A stretch of 64,000 nucleotides of DNA, taken from the NCBI GenBank assembly GCA_023412215.1, contig JAEYNX010000025.1, positions 248,001 to 312,000 on the forward strand. The letters run 5' to 3'. Positions 8,753-17,967 of the stretch are shown one piece after another; the stretch's first letter is position 1; every line of letters starts with the position of its first letter. Under the pieces are notes generated by a model that was not told the DNA's origin, did not search any database, and saw only the letters and a program-made list of their open reading frames with translations. Source of the stretch: Bacillota bacterium. GTDB taxonomy: Bacteria; Bacillota; Clostridia; Oscillospirales; Ruminococcaceae. Position numbers and translations under genes: made by a program.

Positions 8753-9541
8753 TTATTCATTCATTTTACCTAAGTTTACTAAATTATTTAGTGACGTGAG
8801 TAACTCGTTGTTACTATCGAAGTTTTCCCGGTATAGCTCGATAATAATACTGCGGTCATACCGCAAGGATTTTAACTTCGTTAAAAGTTTGCCGATGTCC
8901 AGCGTACCTTTTCCGATAGGCAGACAGTCCTGCAGGGCGGTATGGTCGCTTAAATGCACGTGGATGATATTCTCCCCCATCGCGCCTATCATATCGTACA
9001 GGTCTTCACCCGCACGCACCGCCTGCTTGGTGTCCAGTACAAAAGAGACACGGCCGCCCAGCGCTTCTTTCATCTGTGCTATGAACTCCGCGGAATGAGA
9101 GCGGCAGCGCACCACGTTCTCCTGCGCAACATGCACCCCGTAGCTTTGGCCCAGCTCATACAGACTTGCGTAACGCTCGAAATACTGCCGGGGCGAAAAG
9201 CGGCCCTCACGCCGGTCTCCGTGAAACACAAGAATATCGCTGCCAAGGAGGTTGCACACCTCAAAGTAGGGCTTATAGAGCTCCAGCGCGTCGGCAAACC
9301 GGCGCGGATAGTCGGTAAACATCATAAACGGCTCAAAGCCGCTGGTAAAGGGATGTACAGACACCATCTTGGAACCATAGGCGTTACCCATCGCATAGAG
9401 CTCTTTCACATAACCCGCTTCAAGCTCCGAAAAGGTGTTAAAGAATATCTCAATCGCCTTTACGCCATTTTTACAGTAGTACTCAAAGGTTTTCTCGGTT
9501 TCCTGCGGGTAAAGGCAGGCGGTAGAAAGCCCGTACAGCAT
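8753..9541 (-). CDS. Sugar phosphate isomerase/epimerase-like TIM-barrel protein
   Basis: A xylose-isomerase-like (AP endonuclease family 2) TIM barrel of 262 residues. Strand motifs include YGLSTACLYP at the start, MVSVHPF, LVFHGDRR, VAQENVVR, FVLDTKQA, IIHVHLSDH and IIIELYR. The E, D, H and E residues in those strands are placed as a divalent-metal site. Family members isomerise or epimerise sugars or cleave abasic DNA; the substrate cannot be told. I start it at ATG 9541 because the first barrel strand begins there; a GTG at 9571 would add ten residues. It is apparently monocistronic. Confidence 0.8.
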   Translation of the reverse strand: MLYGLSTACLYPQETEKTFEYYCKNGVKAIEIFFNTFSELEAGYVKELYAMGNAYGSKMVSVHPFTSGFEPFMMFTDYPRRFADALELYKPYFEVCNLLGSDILVFHGDRREGRFSPRQYFERYASLYELGQSYGVHVAQENVVRCRSHSAEFIAQMKEALGGRVSFVLDTKQAVRAGEDLYDMIGAMGENIIHVHLSDHTALQDCLPIGKGTLDIGKLLTKLKSLRYDRSIIIELYRENFDSNNELLTSLNNLVNLGKMNE

Positions 9542-9656
9542 CTCATCACAACCTATTCGACAGGCAGCCACTACATATGCCCGGCATGCCTACATTAATA
9601 CCATTATATTGCGTGATGCCCTATTTGTCTAGGGTGCACGAGAAAACATTCCGAGC

Positions 9657-9705
9657 GACAAAAAGAGCATACGGCAAAAGGCCCTCGCCTTCACCGTATG
9701 CTCTT
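9657..9705 (-). terminator. Terminator of the liv operon
   Basis: A 12-bp perfect stem (9663-9674 with 9694-9705), 18 bp downstream of the livF stop. In the minus direction it is followed by TTTTTGTC. Confidence 0.85.
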
Positions 9706-9723
9706 TACATGCTAGATAAACCT

Positions 9724-10431
9724 TTAGGAGCCGAGATATGCCTTCTGGATGGCGGAATCGTTCTTCAGCTCCGCCGCCTCGCCCTCTTTTACAATCAGAC
9801 CCGTTTCCAGCACATAGGCCCTGTCGGCAATTGAAAGCGCCATGCTGGCGTTCTGCTCTACCAGCAAAACCGTAACGCCACTTGAATTAACGTCCTTGAT
9901 GATCTTGAAAATCTCCTGCACCAGAATGGGCGAAAGGCCCATGGAAGGCTCATCGAGCAGCATCATCTTGGGCTTTGCCATCAAGGCGCGGCTAATGGCA
10001 AGCATCTGCTGCTCACCGCCCGAAAGGGTGCCCGCGAGCTGCGATTTTCTCTCTTTTAAGCGCGGGAAGATGGTAAACACCTTCTCGTAGTCGCCGTCTA
10101 CCGCGGCCTTGCCGTCCTTGCGGGTGTAGGCGCCCATCTGCAGGTTTTCCATAACCGTAAGCCCTGAGAAGATGCGCCGGCCTTCGGGCACATGGGCGAG
10201 CCCGAGCTGCAGAATGCGGTGCGGCTCGACGGTTTTCAGGTTGGTATCCATAAACGAGATGTCACCGGCCTTGCTTTTGATCATACCGGTAACGGTCTGC
10301 AGGATGGTTGTTTTGCCGGCGCCGTTGGCGCCGATCAGCGTAACAATCTCACCCTGCTTTACTTCAAAGCTTACCCCGTGAATGGCGTGGATGGAGCCGT
10401 AGTATACCTGTAAATTATCAACCTTCAGCAT
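9724..10431 (-). CDS. livF: Branched-chain amino acid ABC transporter ATPase LivF
   Basis: The second ATPase of the LIV importer. The 235 residues carry Walker A GANGAGKTT, the Q-loop, signature LSGGEQQML, Walker B MLLLDEPSMGLSP and the H-loop region VLLVEQNA. The MLKVDNLQVYYGSIHAIHGV start and the lack of the insert seen in LivG mark it as LivF. I use ATG 10431, 12 nt after AAAGGA; an ATG four codons earlier abuts that site. It lies 123 bp after livG, separated by a hairpin, so it may be expressed at a different level. Confidence 0.95.
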   Translation of the reverse strand: MLKVDNLQVYYGSIHAIHGVSFEVKQGEIVTLIGANGAGKTTILQTVTGMIKSKAGDISFMDTNLKTVEPHRILQLGLAHVPEGRRIFSGLTVMENLQMGAYTRKDGKAAVDGDYEKVFTIFPRLKERKSQLAGTLSGGEQQMLAISRALMAKPKMMLLDEPSMGLSPILVQEIFKIIKDVNSSGVTVLLVEQNASMALSIADRAYVLETGLIVKEGEAAELKNDSAIQKAYLGS

Positions 10432-10522
10432 GATGATAATCATTCCTTTCTTGCACCTTGCCGGGGAATTATGCGGTTTCGGCTTGCCGAAATTTCGGTC
10501 GTTGGCCGAAAAGCACAAAACC

Positions 10523-10550
10523 CAATATGAAAGATTTATCTTTCATATTG
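10523..10550 (-). terminator. Attenuator-like hairpin between livG and livF
   Basis: A perfect 13-bp stem with a 2-base loop starts 4 bp after the livG stop and is followed on the minus strand by GGGTTTTGTGCTTTTC. Farther on, at 10487-10498, is the palindrome CCGAAATTTCGG. A partial terminator or an mRNA stability element are both possible. Confidence 0.6.
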
Positions 10551-10554
10551 CCCT

Positions 10555-11328
10555 CTAACTCTCACTATCCGCTTTGCCTAAGTAGGCAGCGATAACCTTT
10601 TCATTGTTCTTAATCTCCTCAGGCGTGCCCTTTGCGATAACACTGCCGTAATCAAGAACGATGATCTTCTCGCAGATGCCCATGACCAGATGCATATCGT
10701 GCTCTATCAACAGGATGGCGATGTTGAATTTATCGCGTACAAAGCGGATGGTATCCATCAGCTCCTGCGTCTCGGTGCCGTTCATGCCCGCCGCGGGCTC
10801 ATCCAGAAGCAGCAGCTTGGGCGAGGTGGCCAGCGCGCGCACGATCTCCAGCTTGCGCTGCTGCCCGTAAGGCAGGTTGGACGCGATGGTGTCGGCCTTG
10901 TTCTCCAAGCCGAAGACGGCCAGCAGCTCGCGGGCCTTCTGCTCGTACTGCTCCTCCTCCCGCCAGAAAGCGGGCAAACGAAGCACGCCTTTCAAACAGG
11001 AGTACTTCATATGAACGTCGAAGCCTACCATGACGTTTTCAAGCACCGTCATATTCTTAAACAGGCGGATGTTCTGGAAGGTACGCGCGATGCCGCTTTT
11101 GGTAACCAGATAGGTCCTCTGCCCCACGATGTTTTCGCCATCGAGCGTAATCGTGCCGCTGGTGGGCGAGTATACGTCGGTGAGCAGGTTGAAAACCGTG
11201 GTTTTGCCCGCGCCGTTGGGGCCGATCAAGCCGACGATCTGCGACTGCTCCACCGTGATGCGCACGTCATCCAGCGCCTTCAAACCGCCGAAGGTAATGC
11301 CAAGGTTCCGTACTTTTAACAGTGCCAT
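10555..11328 (-). CDS. livG: Branched-chain amino acid ABC transporter ATPase LivG
   Basis: A cytoplasmic ATPase of 257 residues. It has Walker A GPNGAGKTT, signature LPYGQQRKLEIVRAL, Walker B LLLLDEPAAGMN and switch region LLIEHDMHLVMGIC. The DEPAAGMN motif and extended helical region are typical of LivG. The ATG lies 3 bp after the livM stop, and its GGAGG ribosome site is inside the livM coding end, so the two are tightly coupled. Confidence 0.96.
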   Translation of the reverse strand: MALLKVRNLGITFGGLKALDDVRITVEQSQIVGLIGPNGAGKTTVFNLLTDVYSPTSGTITLDGENIVGQRTYLVTKSGIARTFQNIRLFKNMTVLENVMVGFDVHMKYSCLKGVLRLPAFWREEEQYEQKARELLAVFGLENKADTIASNLPYGQQRKLEIVRALATSPKLLLLDEPAAGMNGTETQELMDTIRFVRDKFNIAILLIEHDMHLVMGICEKIIVLDYGSVIAKGTPEEIKNNEKVIAAYLGKADSES

Positions 11329-11331
11329 CGC

Positions 11332-12339
11332 TTATCCCTCCTTTGACTTGTTTTTTGCGTTCTTGTTTTTGCCTGCAAAAAGCTTGTCCAGCAGTCTGGT
11401 TAACGAAAACTCGTAAGTTCCGAGCAGGCCGGAGGGCTTGAAGATCATCATGACGATGAGCAGCAGCGAGTAGATGAGCAGGCGGTAATCGGAGAATGCG
11501 CGCAGCGCCTCGGGCAGTGCGGTGAGCACCGACGCCGCGAGGATGGACCCCGTAAAGCTGCCCATACCGCCGAGCACCACCATAACAAGTATCTCGATGG
11601 AACGCATGAAGCCGAAGTTCGACGGGTCAAGAATGGTGATATAGTGCGCGTACAGACCGCCCGCAACCCCCGCGAAGAAGGCGGAGATGGTAAAGCCCAG
11701 TATCTTATAATAGGTGGTGTTGATGCCGCAGGACTCGGCGGCGATCTCGTCGTCGCGGATAGACTTGATAGCGCGGCCCTGCCGTGAACGGATGAGTGCG
11801 AACAGGATGGCGATGACAACCACCATCACCCAGTACACCATACCGAAATAATCGTAGGTTTCGTCCGCCGGGGTCGGGATGTTTTTAAGGCCCTGCCCGC
11901 CGCCGGTAAAACCGAGGTTTAAGATGATAACGCGGATGATCTCGCCGAAGCCGAGGGTGATAATCGCCAAGTAGTCACCGCGCAGGCGCAGCGCCGGAAT
12001 ACCAATGGCAACGCCGAAGACAGCCGCCACCAGCCCGCCCACCAAAAGCGAAACCAAAAAGCGGAGCACCAGCGGAATCCCCTCGGGCATGTTCATGGTA
12101 AACAGCGCGGCGCCATAAGCGCCCACCGACATGAAGCCCGCATGACCGAGCACGAGCTGGCCCAGAAAACCGGTGGAAAGGTTTAAGCTTGCCGCAAGGA
12201 TGATGTTAATGCCCACCACAATAAGGATGCCGCTATAGTAGCTGTCGATAATACCGGTAACCATAAGCACCCTTAAAACAATGAAGAGCACCGTTACCGC
12301 GATACCGTTGATAAGATAGGAGCGTAAATTTTTCTTCAT
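11332..12339 (-). CDS. livM: Branched-chain amino acid ABC transporter permease LivM
   Basis: An inner-membrane permease of 335 residues with about 9-10 hydrophobic helices. LRLRGDYLAIITLGFGEIIR is the conserved LivM cytoplasmic loop that contacts the ATPase, and GGMGSFTGSILAA is the second family motif. The ATG at 12339 has AAGGG 8 nt upstream; a GTG at 12348 is possible. It follows livH by 11 bp. Confidence 0.95.
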   Translation of the reverse strand: MKKNLRSYLINGIAVTVLFIVLRVLMVTGIIDSYYSGILIVVGINIILAASLNLSTGFLGQLVLGHAGFMSVGAYGAALFTMNMPEGIPLVLRFLVSLLVGGLVAAVFGVAIGIPALRLRGDYLAIITLGFGEIIRVIILNLGFTGGGQGLKNIPTPADETYDYFGMVYWVMVVVIAILFALIRSRQGRAIKSIRDDEIAAESCGINTTYYKILGFTISAFFAGVAGGLYAHYITILDPSNFGFMRSIEILVMVVLGGMGSFTGSILAASVLTALPEALRAFSDYRLLIYSLLLIVMMIFKPSGLLGTYEFSLTRLLDKLFAGKNKNAKNKSKEG

Positions 12340-12350
12340 GACACCCACCC

Positions 12351-13226
12351 TTACACCTTTTCTTTAACGTTCTTGCCCAGCAAGCCGGACGGCTTAAACA
12401 AAAGCACAAGGATGAGGATGCCGAACACCACGGCATCGGCGAGCGTGGAGGAGATGTAGCCCTTCGTCAGACTCTCGGCAATGCCCATGATCACACCGCC
12501 TAAAATAGCGCCCGGGATGCTGCCGATACCGCCGAGAACGGCCGCAATAAAGGCCTTTAAGCCCAGCATAACACCCATATAGGGGTCTACCAGCGGGTAA
12601 GACGAGCTGTAGAAAACCGAGGCAACCGCCGCAAGGCCGGAGCCGAGGGCGAAGGTGATGGAAACGGTCGTGTTTATGTTAATACCCATTAGCTGCGCGG
12701 CGGCGGTATCCTCCGATACGGCGCGCATCGCCTTGCCGATCTTTGTCTTCTGCACAAAGAACCAAAGCACAAACATCAGCACCAATGAGACTGTGATTGT
12801 CAGCAATGTATTTAAGCTTATGGGCTTGTCGCCGATGGAAAATGCGACGCCGTCAAAGCTGTTGGGGAACGGGCGCTTGTTGGACGAAAAGATTAACAAA
12901 AATACATTCTCAAGAAGCATGCTCATACCGATGGCGGTGATAAGCGCCGACATTCTGGATGAGTTTCTGAGCGGCTTATACGCCACCCTTTCAATCAATA
13001 CACCAAGTATTACGCAAAACAGGATGGAAAGCAGCAAGGCTACCCAGATATTCGCATGCAACGAGGCAACGGCAATCAGCGCAACGTAGGCGCCCACCAT
13101 GATAATGTCGCCGTGCGCAAAGTTAATAAGCTTGGCAATACCGTACACCATGGTGTAGCCAAGCGCAACCAGAGCATAAATGCTCCCAACCTGAAGCCCG
13201 TTAATCAGTTGGTAGATAAAGTTCAT
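12351..13226 (-). CDS. livH: Branched-chain amino acid ABC transporter permease LivH
   Basis: A permease of 291 residues with about 8 membrane helices. The N-terminus (QLINGLQVGSIYALVALGYT) and the coupling motif MGININTTVSITFALGSGLA are typical of LivH, and GGIGSIPGAILGGVIMG closes the protein. GGAGGAGGAAGACT precedes the ATG. LivH and LivM form the transmembrane channel. Confidence 0.96.
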   Translation of the reverse strand: MNFIYQLINGLQVGSIYALVALGYTMVYGIAKLINFAHGDIIMVGAYVALIAVASLHANIWVALLLSILFCVILGVLIERVAYKPLRNSSRMSALITAIGMSMLLENVFLLIFSSNKRPFPNSFDGVAFSIGDKPISLNTLLTITVSLVLMFVLWFFVQKTKIGKAMRAVSEDTAAAQLMGININTTVSITFALGSGLAAVASVFYSSSYPLVDPYMGVMLGLKAFIAAVLGGIGSIPGAILGGVIMGIAESLTKGYISSTLADAVVFGILILVLLFKPSGLLGKNVKEKV

Positions 13227-13317
13227 AGTCTTCCTCCTCCGGGCGAGTTAATGTGCTTTCACATCATTCTTCTTCGATTTAAGTAGGCTAAAACAGTTAT
13301 GTTATTACAGTAAATCA

Positions 13318-13363
13318 GTTACAACCGTGTCCGCCGCTGATCTTTGCGGCGGACGGCTGTAAC
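13318..13363 (-). other. Long hairpin between livK and livH
   Basis: A stem of about 19 bp with one G-T pair and one unpaired base (core 13329-13337 with 13346-13354, loop of 8) lies 31 bp after the livK stop. No T-tract follows, so it is more likely to protect livK mRNA or limit read-through than to terminate fully. Confidence 0.6.
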
Positions 13364-13393
13364 CGAGTTAAAAGATTCGTTTAGTGTCGACCG

Positions 13394-14536
13394 TTATTGG
13401 GGAGTAACCTTGGAGTCAAGCGTATAAGCGCCGTTTGCAATCCTGATGATAGCAACGCTCTTTACGGGGTCGCCAGAGCCGTTGTAGGTGATGTGGCCGG
13501 TAACGCCCTCGTAGTCGGTCTCGGACATCGCCTTGATGATTGCGGCCTTATCGGTGTTGCCGGCCTTCTGGATAGCGGCGATCAGGATCTTGGCGGAGTC
13601 GTAACCCAGTGCGGCGAACGCGTTGGGGTCTTCGTTATACTTCTTCTTATAATCGGTGAGGAACTTCTGGATAACCTCAGAAGGGTCCTGTGTGGAGTAA
13701 TGGTTCCCGAAATAAGCACCTTCCACAACGCCTACATTGCCGGCATCCAATGCGCCAATGACGCCGTCCCAGCCGTCGGAGCCAAGCAGGGTTGCGGTAA
13801 CGCCAACCTCTTTGGCCTGTGTGGCAATCAGGGCAACCGTGTTATAGTAGGAGGGGATGAACAGTACATCGGGGGTGCTCTGGTTGATTTTGGTGAGCTG
13901 GGCCTTGAAATCGGTATCGCCCTTGCCAAAGCCCTCGTAAGCAACTACTGTCGCACCGGCAGCCTCAACCTTCGCCTTAAAGGCCTCGGCGCAGCCCTTG
14001 GAGTAGTCGTCGGAGGTGTCGTAAAGCACCGCGGCGTTCTTTGCGCCGAGGTTCTGGGTCGCGTAAGTAGCCATGATCTCGCCCTGATACGGATCGAGGT
14101 AGCAGGCGCGGAACATGTTGCTGCCGTAAGTAGTAACCTCAGCGGCGGTAGCGGAAGCGGAGATCATCGGCATATTGTCCTTCGCCGCCTTCTGCGCTAC
14201 GCTGATGGTAGGCTTGCTGGTAACGTCGCCGATAATGGCAACAACCTTCTGGCTGGAAAGCTTATTATAGGCGTTAACAGCCTTTACAGGGTCGCCCTCT
14301 TCGTCTTGTTCGATAAACTCAATCTGCTTGCCAAGAATACCACCGGCAGCATTAACTTCTTCAATAGCAAGATTCGCACCCTTGCTTACCGCTGTTCCGT
14401 AAACCGATACATCACCGGTAAGCGGAGCAAGCCCACCAATCTTAATGGTGTTCCCCGACGACTGCGCGCATCCGGCAAAAGCAAGCGAGGCAGTCGCACA
14501 GGCCAGTACAACTGCGAGACCTTTCTTCAAGCTCAT
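13394..14536 (-). CDS. livK: Branched-chain amino acid binding lipoprotein LivK/LivJ
   Basis: The substrate-binding protein of the LIV importer, a 380-residue type I periplasmic-binding fold. It has a signal peptide, a lipobox AFAGC about 22 residues in, then IKIGGLAPLTGDVSVYG, the usual start of the mature LIV-binding domain, and VVAIIGDVTSKPT for ligand contact. The start is ATG 14536: GGAGG lies 8 nt upstream, and a further in-frame ATG contains that site. It is first in the operon, where high expression is expected. The exact ligand (Leu, Ile, Val or another amino acid) is inferred. Confidence 0.93.
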   Translation of the reverse strand: MSLKKGLAVVLACATASLAFAGCAQSSGNTIKIGGLAPLTGDVSVYGTAVSKGANLAIEEVNAAGGILGKQIEFIEQDEEGDPVKAVNAYNKLSSQKVVAIIGDVTSKPTISVAQKAAKDNMPMISASATAAEVTTYGSNMFRACYLDPYQGEIMATYATQNLGAKNAAVLYDTSDDYSKGCAEAFKAKVEAAGATVVAYEGFGKGDTDFKAQLTKINQSTPDVLFIPSYYNTVALIATQAKEVGVTATLLGSDGWDGVIGALDAGNVGVVEGAYFGNHYSTQDPSEVIQKFLTDYKKKYNEDPNAFAALGYDSAKILIAAIQKAGNTDKAAIIKAMSETDYEGVTGHITYNGSGDPVKSVAIIRIANGAYTLDSKVTPQ

Positions 14537-14843
14537 GTGTTTGTCCTCCATTCAATATACATTTATAATAACAGGGTAATATCGGTATTATACCGAAAGC
14601 AACCGACATCGCCCTGTAATTAACCATTATAAACCATAAAATTGCAGCCACTATGCAGGCATAGTCCAATTGATTTTCTTATTATAATCTATCCCGTTCT
14701 ATTTTTCAATGCACTTCATGCGATAAAACAGGCAAAATGGCTGAATTTTATCTGTATTATATAAAGAAAACGAAGCATTTTCAAGCCCGATTTATCCGAT
14801 GATGAAGGTTTAAGGTTATCGTCCTGCATATTTACCAAGATTC
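14537..14843 (-). promoter_or_regulatory. liv upstream region with a large imperfect inverted repeat
   Basis: This 307-bp gap holds no gene. At 14571-14617, ACAGGG and CCCTGT arms enclose the palindrome CGGTATAATACCG; on the minus strand the arms can form a 15-bp stem with two G-U pairs and one mismatch. TATAAT also occurs at 14631-14626, but its -35 box is poor. The structure sits directly before livK and could be an operator or a leader fold. Confidence 0.45.
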
Positions 14844-15158
14844 TTATATGAAGCGCAGCACCCATTCCACCGCAAAAACAGTGGCGCAGGCGCACACGGC
14901 CACCGTGAGCAGGCTCTTTTCGCGCAGGGCAAGGATAACCGCCGCCATCAGCCCCGCGGCCGCCGACCACACCGAGGCGGTAGCGGTAAAGATGGCCGGG
15001 ATGGTCATAGCCGTGAGCACCGCGTAGGGCATATAAAATAAAAAGGATTTTACGGTGCGGTTTTCAATCTTTCTTTTAAAGATCACGAGGGGGAGCATAC
15101 GGATAAGATAGGTGACCCCCGCCATCAACAGCACATAAACCCAGAACTGCCCGCTCAT
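14844..15158 (-). CDS. azlD: AzlD-family branched-chain amino acid exporter small subunit
   Basis: A 104-residue protein with three to four membrane helices and the AzlD start VYVLLMAGVTYLIRMLPLVI. It overlaps azlC by ATGA, so the two are co-translated. AzlCD exports branched-chain amino acids and toxic analogues such as azaleucine. Its position beside the liv importer links uptake and release of the same compounds. Confidence 0.9.
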   Translation of the reverse strand: MSGQFWVYVLLMAGVTYLIRMLPLVIFKRKIENRTVKSFLFYMPYAVLTAMTIPAIFTATASVWSAAAGLMAAVILALREKSLLTVAVCACATVFAVEWVLRFI

Positions 15159-15871
15159 TCGCTTTGCGCCTCCTCTATGGGGAAGAGTAAAGCGCCGACA
15201 GTCGAGGCGATAACCGTGCAGAGGATGACGGCAAAGCCGCCCGAAACGCGGTTAAGCCCCGGTACCCACGCAAAGGCGCAGCTGAGCAGTGCTGAAATAC
15301 CCGCAACCAGCCGCACGGCGTGCAGCTTTTTGGCGGGTGGCAGCACAATGGCGATGAACATGCCGTAGATGGCAATGCCAAGAGCGCTGCGTATCGCGTC
15401 GGGCAGTAAAGCGCTCGCGGCCGCGCCGACCAGCGTGCCCGCTACCCAGCCTAGGTAGGGTGCCGTCATCAGCCCGTACATGTACCGCCTGCCCACCTCC
15501 GCAGGCTGGCGGCTTGCCACCGCAAAGATCTCATCGGTATTGCAGAACGAAATGACGAGCCTGTCGAGTATGCCCACATTGTTAAGCCTTTGCGAAAGCG
15601 AAACGGACATGAGCGCGTAGCGCAGGTTGATAATAAACTGCGTGAGGATCATCTCAAGGTAGGGCGCGCCCGCCGCCATGAGCGAAAGCCCCGCGAACTG
15701 CCCGGCGGAGGTGACATTGGTCATGGAGATGAAAACGGCCTGCCACAGCGCAAGGCCCTGCGCAGAGGCCGCCATGCCGAAGGTGAAGGACACCGAAAGA
15801 TAGCCCAGCGCAATGGGGATTCCATCCCGAAACCCCTTGCTGTAGTCGTTGATAATCCTGCTTTGTTCCAT
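15155..15871 (-). CDS. azlC: AzlC-family branched-chain amino acid exporter large subunit
   Basis: A 238-residue membrane protein with about 6-7 helices. The family motifs GIPIALGYLSVSFTFG, MTNVTSAGQFAG, FIINLRYALMSVSL and FCNTDEIFAVA are all present. The start ATG follows GGGAGCAAAGC. It forms an operon with azlD, in the same direction as liv but separated by 307 bp. Confidence 0.92.
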   Translation of the reverse strand: MEQSRIINDYSKGFRDGIPIALGYLSVSFTFGMAASAQGLALWQAVFISMTNVTSAGQFAGLSLMAAGAPYLEMILTQFIINLRYALMSVSLSQRLNNVGILDRLVISFCNTDEIFAVASRQPAEVGRRYMYGLMTAPYLGWVAGTLVGAAASALLPDAIRSALGIAIYGMFIAIVLPPAKKLHAVRLVAGISALLSCAFAWVPGLNRVSGGFAVILCTVIASTVGALLFPIEEAQSE

Positions 15872-16033
15872 GCTTTGCTCCCTGATCTTTAATACTTATT
15901 CCAATAAGAAATAGTATGATGAAAGGCAGTACCCTACAAACCATTTTTGTTGAAAAGCGTCGATAAAAATAGTATGCTGATAGACGTGATTACGCCTTTG
16001 GCAATGACGATGATGCTCCGAGGGGTTTGTGTG

Positions 16034-17143
16034 ATGAAAAGGGTTCTGTCTTTTATACAAAATGAGATTGCTCTGGTGCTTGCGGCGCTGGCGGCCGTGT
16101 GCTCGATGCCTTTTGTTCCGCCCGACGCCGAATATATCGGTTATATTGATTTTAACGTACTGGCGCTGCTTTTTAGCTTAATGATTGTTATCGCCGGCAT
16201 TACCAAGCTGGGCGTGTTTGAGGTGCTCTCTCAGCGGCTGATCAGCAAGGCGGGCAGCCTCAAAAGGCTGGCGCTTATACTGGTGCTCCTGTGCTTTTTC
16301 TTCTCGATGCTCATCACCAACGACGTGGCGCTGCTTACCTTCATACCGTTTACCGTGATGGTGCTGCGCTTTGCCGGTGAGGAGCGGCTGGTGTATGTAA
16401 TCACGCTGCAGACCGTCGCGGCAAACCTCGGCAGTATGCTCACCCCGATGGGCAACCCGCAAAACCTTTATCTTTATTCCTATTTTGGTTTGGATGCCAC
16501 GGAGTTTTTTAAAATCACCCTGCCCATCGTCGGTGTCAGCGCGCTGATGATCGTGGCCTGCACCCTGCTGATTAAAAACCGGCAGATGGAAGTCTGCTTT
16601 GCCGAAAAGGCGGCGGTGCGCGATAAGAAGCGCCTTGCCCTGTACCTCGCGCTGTTTGCCGTGTGCCTGTTGGCTGTGCTTAAAATCATCCATTACGGGG
16701 CCGCGTTCATCGTTGTGCTGGCTGCCGTTTTGCTGGCGGACAGAAGCCTTTTGCGGCGCGTGGATTATGCGTTGTTGCTGACCTTTGTGTGCTTTTTTAT
16801 CTTTGTAGGCAACCTCGGGCGCATCGAGGCGGTGAGGGCACTGGTTTCGTCGCTTATCGCCGGAAAAGAGCTGCTCTTCTCCGCGGGGCTCAGCCAAATT
16901 ATCAGCAACGTACCCGCCGCGGTGATGCTTTCGGGCTTTACCCAAAACTACAAGGCACTCATCGCGGGTACGAACATCGGCGGCCTCGGTACGCTGATTG
17001 CATCGCTCGCGAGCCTGATTTCGTTTAAGCTGTACACAAAAAACAGCGGAGCAAGGCCCGCGCTGTACATGGGAGTATTTACCGGTATCAACGCCCTGTT
17101 TTTAGCCGTACTGCTCTTGTTTGGGTCGGCTTTAGCCGCCTAA
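16034..17143 (+). CDS. SLC13/ArsB-like anion permease
   Basis: A polytopic membrane protein of 369 residues, about 10 helices, of the ion transporter superfamily (SLC13, CitM, ArsB/NhaD). Conserved patches are MLITNDVALLTFIPF and its inverted-repeat counterpart QIISNVPAAVMLSGF, which form the two re-entrant substrate loops, plus GSMLTPMGNPQNL. The substrate may be a dicarboxylate, a metal oxyanion or another anion; sequence alone does not decide. The ATG at 16034 has GAGGGG 8 nt upstream; the open frame reaches further upstream without a ribosome site. It is divergent from azlC and convergent with the sirtuin. Confidence 0.8.
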   Translation: MKRVLSFIQNEIALVLAALAAVCSMPFVPPDAEYIGYIDFNVLALLFSLMIVIAGITKLGVFEVLSQRLISKAGSLKRLALILVLLCFFFSMLITNDVALLTFIPFTVMVLRFAGEERLVYVITLQTVAANLGSMLTPMGNPQNLYLYSYFGLDATEFFKITLPIVGVSALMIVACTLLIKNRQMEVCFAEKAAVRDKKRLALYLALFAVCLLAVLKIIHYGAAFIVVLAAVLLADRSLLRRVDYALLLTFVCFFIFVGNLGRIEAVRALVSSLIAGKELLFSAGLSQIISNVPAAVMLSGFTQNYKALIAGTNIGGLGTLIASLASLISFKLYTKNSGARPALYMGVFTGINALFLAVLLLFGSALAA

Positions 17144-17160
17144 CCGGGGCTTTTGAGGGG

Positions 17161-17865
17161 TTACTCGCCCAGCTCATCGCCGATGGCGCCGCGCAGGATG
17201 AGGTTTGCGCGCGCGTCCAGTGGGGTGGGTGACTTGTTGATAAGCACCAGCCTAGTCCCTTCGTAATACTCCACCAGTCCGGCAGCCGGATATACGGCGA
17301 GTGAGGTGCCGCCGACAATCAGCATATCCGCGCGGCGGATATAGTCTGCGGAGCGCAGGAGGGTCTCCTGGTCAAGCCCTTCCTCATAAAGCACCACATC
17401 GGGCTTTATCACTCCGCCGCAAGCACAGTGCGGCACCCCTTCACTCTGCACGATGGCCGAAACATCATACTGCCTGCCGCAGGCCATGCAGTAGTTGCGG
17501 TGTACCGAGCCGTGCAGCTCCAGCACCTGCTTGCTGCCGGCCAGCTGGTGCAGCCCGTCGATGTTCTGGGTGATAACCGCCTTGAGCTTGCCCTGCCGCT
17601 CCAGCCTTGCGAGCATACGGTGGGCTTTGTTGGGCTGCGCGTGCAGGCAGAGCATCTTATCGCGGTAAAAGTCGTAAAACTCGGCGGGGTGCCTGTCAAA
17701 GAAGCTGCGGCTGAGCATGGTTTCGGGCGGGTAGCGGTATTTTTGCCGGTACAGCCCGTCGGGGCTTCTGAAATCGGGGATACCGCTTTCGGTGGACACA
17801 CCGGCCCCGCCGAAAAACACAATGTTTTCGCTCGCTTCAACCAGTTTTTTGAGTTCGCCGTTCAT
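17161..17865 (-). CDS. cobB: NAD-dependent protein deacylase, Sir2 family
   Basis: A sirtuin of 234 residues that removes acyl groups from lysine, using NAD. It has GGAGVSTESGIPDFRS, TQNIDGLHQLAG, the catalytic histidine in LELHGSVH, a zinc site built from CMAC and the later CAC, and the NAD-ribose loop GGTSLAV. I start it at ATG 17865 after AGGGGTGATTGGCGA; the frame extends upstream, but those residues are low-complexity. The Tyr-x-x-Arg pair of desuccinylases is not seen (EFYDFYRD instead), which favours deacetylation. Confidence 0.92.
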   Translation of the reverse strand: MNGELKKLVEASENIVFFGGAGVSTESGIPDFRSPDGLYRQKYRYPPETMLSRSFFDRHPAEFYDFYRDKMLCLHAQPNKAHRMLARLERQGKLKAVITQNIDGLHQLAGSKQVLELHGSVHRNYCMACGRQYDVSAIVQSEGVPHCACGGVIKPDVVLYEEGLDQETLLRSADYIRRADMLIVGGTSLAVYPAAGLVEYYEGTRLVLINKSPTPLDARANLILRGAIGDELGE

Positions 17866-17967
17866 TCGCCAATCACCCCTGCCCTTTTCGCATAATGGAT
17901 TAAAAGGATTCACCATAAAGTCAATACATATTTTACCCCTTCGCGCCTTCGGATGCAAGCGCGTATT

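Noticed and set aside
15947..16033. N-terminal extension of the anion permease
   Set aside because: No ribosome site upstream, whereas ATG 16034 has GAGGGG at good spacing just before the first membrane helix.
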